Shown piece after piece: positions 25,249-34,247 of a stretch of DNA of 64,000 nucleotides. This stretch comes from Neovahlkampfia damariscottae (Eukaryota > Heterolobosea > Selenaionea > Neovahlkampfiida > Neovahlkampfiidae), in contig JABLTG010000019.1 of the NCBI GenBank assembly GCA_016618085.1, forward strand, positions 102,923 through 166,922, in the 5' to 3' direction. Within the stretch, counting starts at the first letter, position 1; each line of letters begins with the position of its first letter. The translations under genes were made by a program, and so were the position numbers. A model generated the notes under the pieces. It was not told the DNA's origin and searched no databases. It was given only the letters and a program-made list of their open reading frames with translations.

Positions 25249-26550
25249 ATGAATCTCATTTTTGTATTTGTACCTTCTCTTATTTTATTTCTCATTTCTT
25301 CGGTCATTTTTGTTCCTGAAGTGATGAATAACATCATTTCTGGTAGATTTAGATTTATTTCATTCAAATTAGGTCCATTTGAAAATGTTATTTCATTCAA
25401 TTTGTCATGGAATAAATTCAATTTTGATAAATTCAAACATGCTTTGATATTCAATCTGTTTAAATTTGGATTTGAATTTAAAATATTTGATAATGATGAT
25501 GATGATATTGATGACCTATTTAAACGTTTAAAAATCAAAAAAAAAATATGTAATACTTGCTAAAATCAATGTATTCCAAATGATTTGATTCAACTCTTGG
25601 TAATTTTAATTGGTGACAAAAGTTGACATGAAGAGTTTTTAAATTGAAACATTTGATATTTGGATTCTTTAAATTGTCATTCCATCCCATTTTTAACATT
25701 TCTAAATTAAAATTTTCAATTTCTAAAAATAACAATTTTCATTGATGAATTTCTTACCTGGGTTAATTAATTTTTCACAATGTGTCAAATTCAATTCCTT
25801 CAAGTTGTACAGAAAATTGAGATTTTCATTGATAAATTCATCATTGATATTTGTTTTAGATAAATTCAACACTCGAAGATTTTTGAGATTTTTAATCACA
25901 GGGTTCTTTAAACACAAACAAGAAATTAAATATAATTCTTGAAGAGTTTCATTTGAGTATTGAATTAATTTTTCCAAATTTGAATCATCAAATTTTGAAG
26001 ATGACAAATCCAAATACTCAATTTTCAATTTTTTCTTAAAAGTTACAATTTCTAAATTTTGGCAATTGAAAACTGATTTATACCCAAATTCAAGTTTTTT
26101 TATAATATTATTATCAGGTTGTTGATCATTAATTAAATTTAAACTTTTCAAATTACGACAATTTTGAATAGAAATTTCCTCTAAAAAGTTGAACTTCAAT
26201 TTTGGGTCAATCAATGATTCACAAGTATTAATTTTTAATGTTTTGATGGTCCTGTTCGATTTTAAATTCGAAATTACTTCTTCAAATTTTTTATCGTCAA
26301 GTGATTTTGATTTTTCAATTTTTAAATTTTTTAAATATTTGAATCTTGAAATCCTTTCAATTAAATTTTTTTCAAAAAATGTAAAAGACCAATCCACCAA
26401 CTTGATTGTTGTTATTCCATCATTAACAATATGTTTGAATTCTTTCGAAACCAAACGTAAATAAATTTTGTCTTTGGTGTCCAAGAAATCAAAAGAATAA
26501 ATCAAAATCTCTTTTGGTAATCTTATTTCTTGTTTTGTTTGATTTTTCAT
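25242..26550 (-). CDS. F-box / leucine-rich repeat protein
   Basis: Exons 25758-26550, 25557-25722 and 25242-25515; 410 aa. An F-box-like start (LPKEILIYSFDFLDTKDKI then LRLVSKEFKHIV) is followed by about ten AMN1/FBXL-type LRRs (LKNLKIEKSKSL, LEEISIQNCRNL, LRVLNLSKTNI, LKELNLTHCEKL). F-box proteins recruit substrates to SCF ubiquitin ligases; the LRRs would be the substrate side. The last exon ends in TGA at 25242, inside the neighbouring gene's stop region. Confidence 0.85.
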
Positions 26551-26640
26551 CTTGTTGACTTTTTCTCAGTTTAGCTATAAATAAGTATAAAATGATTGGA
26601 GGAAATGTCGACAGTTTATTGGTCAATTTCAGAACTGAAA

Positions 26641-27801
26641 ATGAAAACTGAAGGCTGCCCTTTCTCAAAAAACTCAGACTTGGAAACTTGTCCAGTTTCA
26701 GGAAACAAGAAAAATGAAACATTTCAAATCTTCCTTTCCTTGATGCAATTTTCAGGAAAAGACTCTGAAAAAGAATGTCCTTTCAGCTCAAAAGATTACC
26801 AAAAATTAGTTGAAAAATGTCCAAAATTCCAAGAAGATTGTCCTTTCAAGGGAGTAGACACTACAGAAGACCTTTCAAAAATAGTTGACCAAATTCCAGT
26901 TGGTCATCCAAAATGCTCTGCTTTTGAAGGAAAACTTGATGAAGTAAAAGTTGTTATTGAAAAAAATGATATCTATGAAACATTAATGAACAGAAGATGG
27001 GACTTATTCTTTGAAAAACCTATCAAATATATTGAATTGGCTCAAAAATTAAAAGATGGTACATTAACAAATCACATGACTGCAAATGGCATGCCTTTTA
27101 TTCAAAGATTTATTAAATTAGATGTAAATGTTGAAGATTATAGAATGTTTCTTTCTCAAATGCTTTTTGTTTACGAGGCAATGGAAGAAGAACTTGAAAA
27201 GAACAAAGACCATCGTTTAATCAAACAAATATATTATCCACTTGAATTAAATAGAGTTGATGCAATTAAAGAAGATTTAGTTTTTTTTTATGGAAAAGAT
27301 TACAAAAATTATATTAAACCAATTGAATCTATTCAAAAATACACAAACAGAATTAGAGAAGTCTCAAAAACAAATCCAGCTTTATTAATCGCACATTCAT
27401 ATACTAGATATTTAGGTGATTTAGCTGGTGGTCAAATTCTTAAAAAAAAAGCAAAAAAAGCAATGGACCTTGATGAAGAAGACGGAACAAAATTTTATGA
27501 TTTCCCAAATATTTCAAATCAATCTGCTTTCAAACAAGAATACAGAGAAATGTTGAATACTTTAAACATTACTGAAATTGAATCTCAAGAAATTGTCAAT
27601 GAAGCAAATATTTCATTTGAATTCAACATTAAATTATTTGAAGAACTTGAAGAAAAACATTTCAAAAAAGAAACTACATCACCAAAAGTATTTGTCAATG
27701 AAACTTCAAAAAACTCATCAACAATGTTTACAGGTTTCAATTTAGTTGTGATGATTTCTCTCGCTTTATTATTGGTGTATTTAGTTTTCAAAATGAAATA
27801 A
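26641..27801 (+). CDS. Heme oxygenase, tail-anchored, with Cys-Pro-rich N-terminus (copy 1)
   Basis: Single exon, 386 aa from ATG 26641. A promoter-type ATTGGTCAATTT lies at 26618-26630, between this ATG and an in-frame one at 26605, which favours 26641. It opens heme to biliverdin, CO and iron. The catalytic domain has the proximal-His region TNHMTANGMPFIQRF, the distal signature YTRYLGDLAGGQILKK and FYDFPNI. A single hydrophobic helix at the very C-terminus anchors it. The first 110 residues carry repeated Cys-Pro motifs (GCPF, TCPV, ECPF, KCPK, DCPF) and HPKCSAF, like heme-regulatory motifs of mammalian HO-2. A paralogue lies at 42727-44082. Confidence 0.93.
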   Translation: MKTEGCPFSKNSDLETCPVSGNKKNETFQIFLSLMQFSGKDSEKECPFSSKDYQKLVEKCPKFQEDCPFKGVDTTEDLSKIVDQIPVGHPKCSAFEGKLDEVKVVIEKNDIYETLMNRRWDLFFEKPIKYIELAQKLKDGTLTNHMTANGMPFIQRFIKLDVNVEDYRMFLSQMLFVYEAMEEELEKNKDHRLIKQIYYPLELNRVDAIKEDLVFFYGKDYKNYIKPIESIQKYTNRIREVSKTNPALLIAHSYTRYLGDLAGGQILKKKAKKAMDLDEEDGTKFYDFPNISNQSAFKQEYREMLNTLNITEIESQEIVNEANISFEFNIKLFEELEEKHFKKETTSPKVFVNETSKNSSTMFTGFNLVVMISLALLLVYLVFKMK

Positions 27802-27854
27802 ATTCTTTATTTAGTGAAAATAGGTCAATATTTGATGCGGGGATGTAAAATTCA

Positions 27855-28884
27855 TCATTCCATTTGTTCCTCATCCACTGAATCTAAGATTAAATTTCCC
27901 AAGTTTCCTTTTCTAAATAGAGCTAAAAAATGATGTGCTGCATTCAAAATGTTCTCTTCTTTACCTGTTTCTTTTCTTGATAATGTACATATTCTGATTA
28001 AAAGTTGATTGATGTCATCTATTGGTTCTTTCATTTTGAATACATCAACATATTGAAAACACTTTCGAAGATTCAATTGAAATAATAAATAATCAACTAA
28101 CAGAAAAATAGGAACTACTCGATCTGAAATTGAATGAATTAAAGATAATTTTAATCCACGTTCTAGTGAGTCAACCTTTGGAATCATAATACCTGGTGTG
28201 TCCAATAGAATACAAGTTGGATCTTTGGAAACTTCAAAACCTTGTAAATTTCTTGTTACTCCAGGTTCAAAACCTAATTTTCATTAGAGAGGTTGGATTT
28301 TACCTTTTTTCGCAGTCTTTTTATTGTTCACAACTCGATGACTCCTTTTCATTGCATTGATAATACTAGATTTTCCTAAATTTGGCTATTTGTTATGCTA
28401 TATCAATATCTTACTAAACCACTTGAAGAATTATTTAAATTTTTGAAAACTTACTAGATCATCATCTGATAAGGTAATGAATTGAATTTCTTCGATAAGT
28501 TTAATTTTTCAATTGCAAATGGTATAATTTTATTAATATTCCTGTTGTTCACAGTACTAAATTTAATGTTTTTTCAATAAAATTTTCAATTTCTCACCTT
28601 GTGAAAATGACAAAATTTTTTTTAAAACGTTCAATTATTTTTTTTTCCATGTTATGATTTCCAATGTCTGATTTATTGAAAATGATGATTCTTTTTTTTT
28701 GTTTAAAGAATTCTTCTAATTCATCATTTTTTGATGAAAATGGTGCTCTTGAGTCTCTCACTTCAAGAATAACATCAACACTTTTAATTTTTTTTTTCAT
28801 TAAATTGATATTGCTGTGCATATGTCCAGGAAACCAATTGATATTAATATGAGATGGAATTTCAAATACTTTTCGTAGTTTCAT
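27855..28884 (-). CDS. MTG1: Mitochondrial ribosome-associated GTPase MTG1 (YlqF/RbgA family)
   Basis: Exons 28598-28884, 28455-28556, 28415-28421 (7 nt), 28304-28385 and 27855-28273; 298 aa. The G motifs are circularly permuted, as in the family: WFPGHM and EVRDSRAPFS first, then G4 NKSD, the P-loop YGLPNLGKSS, EPGVTRN and DTPG. It matures the large mitoribosomal subunit. The first Gly of the P-loop is encoded by the 7-nt exon TGGTTTA. Introns are 29-41 nt. A second ATG lies 6 bp upstream at 28890. Confidence 0.93.
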
Positions 28885-28987
28885 TTTCACTTCTTTTTAA
28901 AACAAACGAATTGAACCAATCAATTCGTCCATCCAATCAAACTCTTTTTGTTGTAGAAGAAAATTGTTACACAAGAATTTTGAAGTA

Positions 28988-29836
28988 ATGAAAAGACTAA
29001 CAAATTTAAAGAAAATTTTTATTCAACAGAATTTTTCAACCAAAAAAAAATTTCGGAAAGCAGACAGAATTGAAAAAGTAAAAAGAATTTATTTCTAATA
29101 GTTCAAGAATTTTCTTTCTCAATTTAAAGAAACTAAACCAAAATTTGATCTCGGAGAAATAGATTCAAATGAAACAGCTAAAGAAAATTATATCAATTCC
29201 GAATTTTCAATGGATGATGAATTATTCGGAGAATTATTTGGAATTGAAGAAGACGGTGAGAAGGGTGACAAAAAAAAAGTCATGAAAAATGTGAATAAAC
29301 AAATTGATTTCTTCAATAAACTTGATGGAATGTCTGATTTTGAAAAAATGATTGACAACAAAAAAGTCAATAAAATTGTTAATAGTTACAAACAAAGTGT
29401 TGAAGAAAAAGAAGAAGAAAATCAAAATATCATTTCTATTTCAATTTCAAATGAAAAATATAAAAATTTTAATAGAGAAGAATTTGAAGAAAAATGGAAT
29501 CAAAAAGGATATGAAATTGTTCAAATTGTTGAACCAGGTTATTTACAATCTAATTATATCATCCAATTGAAAACTTTGAAGAAGGAAAATGTTAAAGTTA
29601 AGAAATCAAATGAGAAAGTTAAAGTTGAATCACAACAAGAGACAAAAGAAAAAAAATTGAGAGAGTTGACATTGAAACTTCAAGAAATGATTAAAAAAAA
29701 TCCAAAGAGATCAAAGAAAATTTTAAACCAATTGAATTTGGCATCATCAAAAAAAGAAAAAAATGATATTACAATTGAACCAGTTGAAATAAAACAAGAA
29801 ATTGAAGAAATAGACGAAGAAATCAATGAAACGTAA
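28988..29836 (+). CDS. Hypothetical protein with mitochondrial-type presequence, 274 aa
   Basis: Exons 28988-29077 and 29102-29836. The first exon encodes a basic, Ser/Gln-rich start (MKRLTNLKKIFIQQNFSTKK) that looks like a mitochondrial targeting signal. The body is acidic and highly charged with a coiled-coil C-terminal half; I do not recognise it. The 24-nt intron GTAAAAAGAATTTATTTCTAATAG removes an in-frame TAA; it would be the shortest in the window. The alternative is a start at 29210 with no intron. It lies between the mitoribosome factors MTG1 and METTL17/Rsm22. Confidence 0.6.
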
Positions 29837-29893
29837 AAATATTATTTTGTTAATCTAACATTAAAATTTAGAAGAGAATATCATAAATTCAAG

Positions 29894-31319
29894 ATGAATT
29901 CTGGAAATACTAGAATTCCAAAAGCATTAGAAGAAAAAATTAACGAAATGATCAAAAGTTTGTCAACAAAATTATCTTATCATTTTTTTTTCTACAGATT
30001 ATCCTAAAGCATTGCTAAGAGATTCATCAAAACATTTATCTGCAACTTTTAGAGTAAGAACAGGTGGTTATGGAAATCAATTTAATTTTAAAAACGTCAA
30101 TAATGAAATTGGTAATTCAAAACAACAAGATCAAATGAATTTAATTGACACATTGAAATCAGGAAATGAACCAACAGAAATCAAAAGAAATATGATGAAA
30201 TACTCAGAAACAGATGGTATCATTAATTCATTACTAATTATTATTTACAAGTTGTGGCCTATATTGCACATAGAATTCCTGGAATTTACGGTACAATCAC
30301 TAGAATTTTCAATGAAATCAAAAAGAAAATGCCAAATTACAAACCATATTCAATGTTAGATTTTGGAACAGGTCCTGGTACTTCAATTTATGCCATGAAT
30401 CAAATATTTCCAGACTGTAAAGAAGTAATGGCTGTTGAACCTTCAAATGAAATGATGGATGTTGGAATGAAAATATTGGAAGATTTAGATATCAATATCA
30501 GTTGGAGAAGGTTTTTAAATGAAAATATGAATAGAAAGTTTGATTTTGTAATCTTCAATTTTCTCTTTATTTAATTTTTTAGATGACAGCTTCTTATGTA
30601 TTGAATGAAATTCAACAATCAACAGATCGTGTAAGAATTATTCAATCACTTTGGAAATTATCAAATGGGATTTTAATTTTCATAGAACCAGGTAAAATAA
30701 TCATTGAATTACTCACAAAAATGAAAAGGGTAAAATACATTTTCTCTCATCCTTTTAACAAAAAGAACACCAATGGGATTTAATTTGATCAAAGAAGCAA
30801 GATCAGTTTTATTGAATCAATTTAACGATGTTTCTATATTAGGACCAGTATTTGAAATTTTCAATTGATTTTTTTTTCCAGTGTACTCATGAAGGGCAAT
30901 GTCCAATGAAATCAAATTCATGGTGCCATTTTAGTCAAAGATCTGACAGATTAAATTTTCAAAAAATAACAAAACAAGGAATTACAAAAAGTTATGAAGA
31001 TGAAAAATTTTCTTATGTTGTATTCATCAAAAAAGATTTAATGAAAAACGAAATTGATGATGCATATAAAAAAAATAATTCAAGAATTATGACACCACCA
31101 AAATTGAGAGGAGGTCACTCAGTAAGATATAACTCAAATTTATAACAAATCTCAATAGATTATGGATGTAAATGCATTTTTAATTTTTACAAATTTTAGT
31201 TTTGTACTTCCGACGGAAGTTTTGTAGAAAAGAAAGTAATAAAAAAATCAGATGGTAGTGATAAATATAAAATGTCAAGAAAATTATTTTGGGGTGATAT
31301 ATTTCCATATAAACTTTAG
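29894..31319 (+). CDS. METTL17: Mitoribosome assembly protein METTL17/Rsm22
   Basis: Exons 29894-29957, 29998-30216, 30252-30547, 30583-30691, 30729 (1 nt), 30766-30847, 30882-31121, 31159-31167 (9 nt) and 31200-31319; 379 aa. The SAM-type fold shows MLDFGTGPGTSIYAMNQ, SYVLNEI and IFIEPGTPMGFNLIKEAR. Then comes the Cys-rich segment CTHEGQCPMKSNSWCHFSQR and FCTSDG, the iron-sulfur ligand set of this family, and the end KLLWGDIFPYKL. It acts in small-subunit mitoribosome assembly. The EPGTPMGF motif needs the single base at 30729. The stop TAG overlaps the convergent gene's stop by 4 bp (31316-31319). Confidence 0.93.
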
Positions 31320-31613
31320 TTATTATAAATTGGACCAATTGGATATTGAATTGGTAAAATTCTACCAGTAGGTGAATTCAAAATTTGATAAAATGATTTT
31401 TTTAAATTGATCACATTTGGTATTTTTGGTATCTGTTTCTGTTCCATTTCAAATTTAATTTTCTATTTTTTTTAGATTTTTTTTCTTTTTTACTTGCATT
31501 TCAAATTTGTAATTGAAAACTTTAAGAAATAGTTGAAAAAATCCAATTCCTATAAAACTTCCACCAAGGTAGCTCAGTAATTTATACAACAAAAGATGAT
31601 TCTCTCGATTCAT
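31316..31613 (-). CDS. Small single-pass membrane protein, 88 aa
   Basis: Exons 31494-31613 and 31316-31462 with a 31-nt intron that removes in-frame stops. One hydrophobic helix lies near residues 12-32 (YLGGSFIGIGFFQLFLKVF). The C-terminus is polar and Pro-rich (GRILPIQYPIGPIYNN). The family is not recognised. The 3' end overlaps METTL17 by 4 bp, and the start codon is 3 bp from the divergent start at 31617. Confidence 0.6.
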
Positions 31614-31616
31614 TGG

Positions 31617-31910
31617 ATGAAAATGATTGGTTTAGTGAATAACAATTTGTACAGCAACTTGAACCACACTCAACTTGATCCATCTAAATATCCACATTTT
31701 AAACTTAAACAATTAATTGTTCTGATAACTTTTTCAGTTCTATTGTTTCTAATTTCTTGTGGTTTTTGTTTAGTTTGTGTAAAAAACGAAGTTTTATCTT
31801 ATAAAGAACCTGGTTTGGAAAAAGATATTTGGACTGATATGACAAATACTTCAGGTAAATTAGAAGTTTCTTCAGAATCTGATGACGATGTATTTTCTGA
31901 TATTGAATAA
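31617..31910 (+). CDS. Single-pass membrane protein, 97 aa
   Basis: One exon; an alternative ATG lies at 31623. A polar N-terminus is followed by one strong helix (LIVLITFSVLLFLISCGF) and an acidic Ser-rich tail ending SSESDDDVFSDIE. No family is recognised. The start lies 3 bp from the start of the divergent small gene, so their 5' ends must overlap. Confidence 0.6.
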   Translation: MKMIGLVNNNLYSNLNHTQLDPSKYPHFKLKQLIVLITFSVLLFLISCGFCLVCVKNEVLSYKEPGLEKDIWTDMTNTSGKLEVSSESDDDVFSDIE

Positions 31911-32046
31911 TGAATTATGCAATTTTTTAAAGAATTTTGATTCATTTTTAGATCATATATTTAAGAAATTGATTTTTTGGTTTTGTTCAATAAAAAATTT
32001 CTTATTTTTAATTTTTGTTTCTCAACCAATCATTGATTAATTAAAG

Positions 32047-32366
32047 ATGAGCGAAGAAGAGGAAGAGGATGAATTTGATCGTATAGTTAATCAATTTGGA
32101 CCTTGTAAAGAAGCATATATGTCTATGGATGCATGCCTTGATGAAAATAATCATTCATGGGTAACCAAAAAAAAAATAATAACCAAGTGCGTCTTCAGGT
32201 TCGTTTTTTCTTAAAAATTAATATATAGATCATTTGTCAATCAAAGGTAAAAGAATTCAAAAAATGTTTTGAAAGTACTCTTCAAAATGATAAAGACGCT
32301 CAACAAAAAAGTTTGAAAATAATGTCGGAAATTCTAATAAAAAAAAATAAAACTAAAAAATTTTAA
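32047..32366 (+). CDS. COA4: Cytochrome c oxidase assembly factor COA4 homologue (twin CX9C)
   Basis: Exons 32047-32160 and 32229-32366; 83 aa. The order matches COA4: acidic start MSEEEEEDEFDRIV, first C-x9-C helix (PCKEAYMSMDAC), Trp, two residues, then the second C-x9-C helix (CQSKVKEFKKC). It is expected in the mitochondrial intermembrane space. W-I-I-C has the same spacing as human COA4 (W-x-x-C), which fixes the splice at 32160/32229. The 68-nt intron is an outlier and contains an internal AG|GT at 32198/32199. Confidence 0.85.
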
Positions 32367-32370
32367 GATA

Positions 32371-32705
32371 TTATTTTGCTTCTTCTTTGATTGTATCCCA
32401 TTTTACTTTCCAGTATTTCATTTTTTTAGCTGGAACATCAGAAATGAAACCTTCTGGAACATCTTCTGTAACTAATTCTGTTTTATATGGTGCAAAATAT
32501 TTTGATTCATCTCCTCTTGAGAGTTTGTACTATTTTAATTTTTAATATTTTTTTTTTTTTTTTTTACATGTGCAACGTTTAATTTAGCAGTGTGATAGTT
32601 GAAATATAAAGTTTCACCCCATACAAGTGTTACCATACTAAATCCGAATATAACTGCGGCTGTAGCTTTAGGAGCTTTTCTCATCAAGCTTAAATGTCCT
32701 GCCAT
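32371..32705 (-). CDS. Small membrane protein, 98 aa, possibly mitochondrial
   Basis: Exons 32568-32705 and 32371-32529; the intron is a 38-nt T-rich stretch. The basic start MAGHLSLMRKAPK precedes one helix (ATAAVIFGFSMVTLVWG), and a polar C-terminus ends KYWKVKWDTIKEEAK. This layout is common in small respiratory-chain or import subunits, but I cannot name it. Its stop lies 4 bp from the COA4 stop. Confidence 0.65.
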
Positions 32706-32882
32706 TCTTCTTTGTAACGAAAATTTGAATGAAAAACAAAAAGTGAATTTAATTGGTCAAAAAAAATAACCTTAAAGAGTTAAATTTTAAAAAAACTTAA
32801 AATTTAGTTAAAATCAAAGAAATAAAATTATTTTCTCTTTCATTGAAGCACCAGAAAAATTGAACCAATCATTTTATTCCTA

Positions 32883-33599
32883 ATGTCCTCGCAAAAACAA
32901 ACAAAAAGTCGAAAGAAAAAGACAAAAGAAAGTTCTTCACAAAGAGATGTCCTTTCACAAGGATCAACTGAAGATGAAAATTATGAAATTAATATGGGTG
33001 ATAAAACTCAAGATTTGAATATGACAAACACAGATGATATTGAAACACCAGTTGCGACTCCAAAAAAAGTTGTAAAACCATCATCTGCAACACCAAAAAA
33101 AACAAAAAAAATTGAAGGAACACATTCATACAACTTGAAAAATGATGAAAAGAATACAACAAAAACAAAAACAACAGATAAAATTAAAAAACCAAGGAAA
33201 ATGAGAACTTTTGAATATATGAATAGAAAACCAGGTGCTCAAGCGAACTCTGAAGGTTCACTTTTAGGAAAATCATATTGTATTCCAAAAGGTTCTTTTG
33301 CTGTTCTCATTCGTGATATTATTACAAGTAGCGGCTCAACTGATATTAAATTAACCAAAGAGTGTGTTGCTGTTCTTCAAGAAAAAACTGAACAATATAT
33401 GGTCAACTTTTTTTGGATTGCAAATATTCTTCCAAAATTGAGAAACACACATACTGTTCAAATGAAAGATATCAAATTAGCAAGATTAATAGCTTCAAAT
33501 GATTTAGAAATGAACGTTCACAAAAATAAATTGAATCCACTTTTTGAAGCGATTGGACAAAAACCAAAAAAGAGTAAAAAAGCAAAAAAAGATGAATAA
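32883..33599 (+). CDS. Divergent H3-type histone-fold protein with long basic tail (cenH3-like candidate)
   Basis: One exon, 238 aa. Residues 1-125 are a Lys/Ser/Thr-rich tail without the canonical ARTKQTARK start. Residues about 135-210 match the H3 fold: IPKGSFAVLIRDI (alphaN/alpha1), VAVLQEKTEQYMVNFFWIAN (alpha2) and HTVQMKDIKLARLI (loop 2/alpha3). Loop 1 (TSSGSTDIKL) is longer than in canonical H3, a feature of CENP-A proteins. A Lys-rich extension ends the protein. GAACCAATCATTTT stands just upstream of the start. Centromeric identity is inference; another histone-fold protein is possible. Confidence 0.75.
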   Translation: MSSQKQTKSRKKKTKESSSQRDVLSQGSTEDENYEINMGDKTQDLNMTNTDDIETPVATPKKVVKPSSATPKKTKKIEGTHSYNLKNDEKNTTKTKTTDKIKKPRKMRTFEYMNRKPGAQANSEGSLLGKSYCIPKGSFAVLIRDIITSSGSTDIKLTKECVAVLQEKTEQYMVNFFWIANILPKLRNTHTVQMKDIKLARLIASNDLEMNVHKNKLNPLFEAIGQKPKKSKKAKKDE

Positions 33600-33688
33600 A
33601 TTTCAATTTTTCAATATTTATGAATTTTATTTTTTTTTTCATTTTGATTGGCCATTTCTTTACTTTTTTTTTTGCACAACTCTTCATC

Positions 33689-34151
33689 ATGTCATCATAC
33701 AAAAGTCAAATTTCTGATGATCCAAATAATAAACACTGGTCAACAAATACATCAAATTTTGGATTTAAAATGTTGGAAAAAATGGGTTGGAAATCAGGTG
33801 AAGGTAAAAACAAAAAAAAAAAAAAATTAAAAAAGAAAATAAAAAGGTTTAGGAAAGAATTCAGATGGAAGTGTAAAAAATATAACAATTTCAAAAAAAG
33901 ATGATAATAAAGGAATTGGTTCAAATGGCACAGAATCCAATGTTTCTGCGAAAATAGTTACTTATGAAAATGTATTAAAAAAATTACAACCTATCAATGT
34001 AAAAGAAAAGAAGAAAAAGGATAAAAAAGATAAAAAGAAAAAGGATAAAAAAAGAGTTGAAAAATATAAAAAAAAAATTGACGCAAAATTATCAAAAAGA
34101 TCTGTTGAGGATTATAATCAAATTTTAGGTATTTCCGCATCAACTGAATAA
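33689..34151 (+). CDS. G-patch protein, PINX1-like
   Basis: Exons 33689-33803 and 33847-34151; 139 aa. The N-terminus has the order of PINX1: DPNNKHWS, then the G-patch FGFKMLEKMGWKSGEGLGKN, then ISKKDDNKGIG. A Lys/Asp-rich stretch (KKKKDKKDKKKKDKK) follows. G-patch proteins of this group activate DEAH helicases in ribosome biogenesis. The 43-nt intron splits the G-patch at GEG|LGK. Confidence 0.82.
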
Positions 34152-34247
34152 AATTCTATATATTTTTATTAAAACGATATTTATTGGTTGTTTCAATTTT
34201 ATCCAAACAAATAACGAGAAGATAAGTTTCCAGCTTCTAAAGGAAAA

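Noticed and set aside
31596-31616. Longer N-terminus for the 97-aa membrane protein (start before 31617)
   Set aside because: The extension needs a non-ATG start and runs into the divergent gene; the first ATG in frame is 31617.
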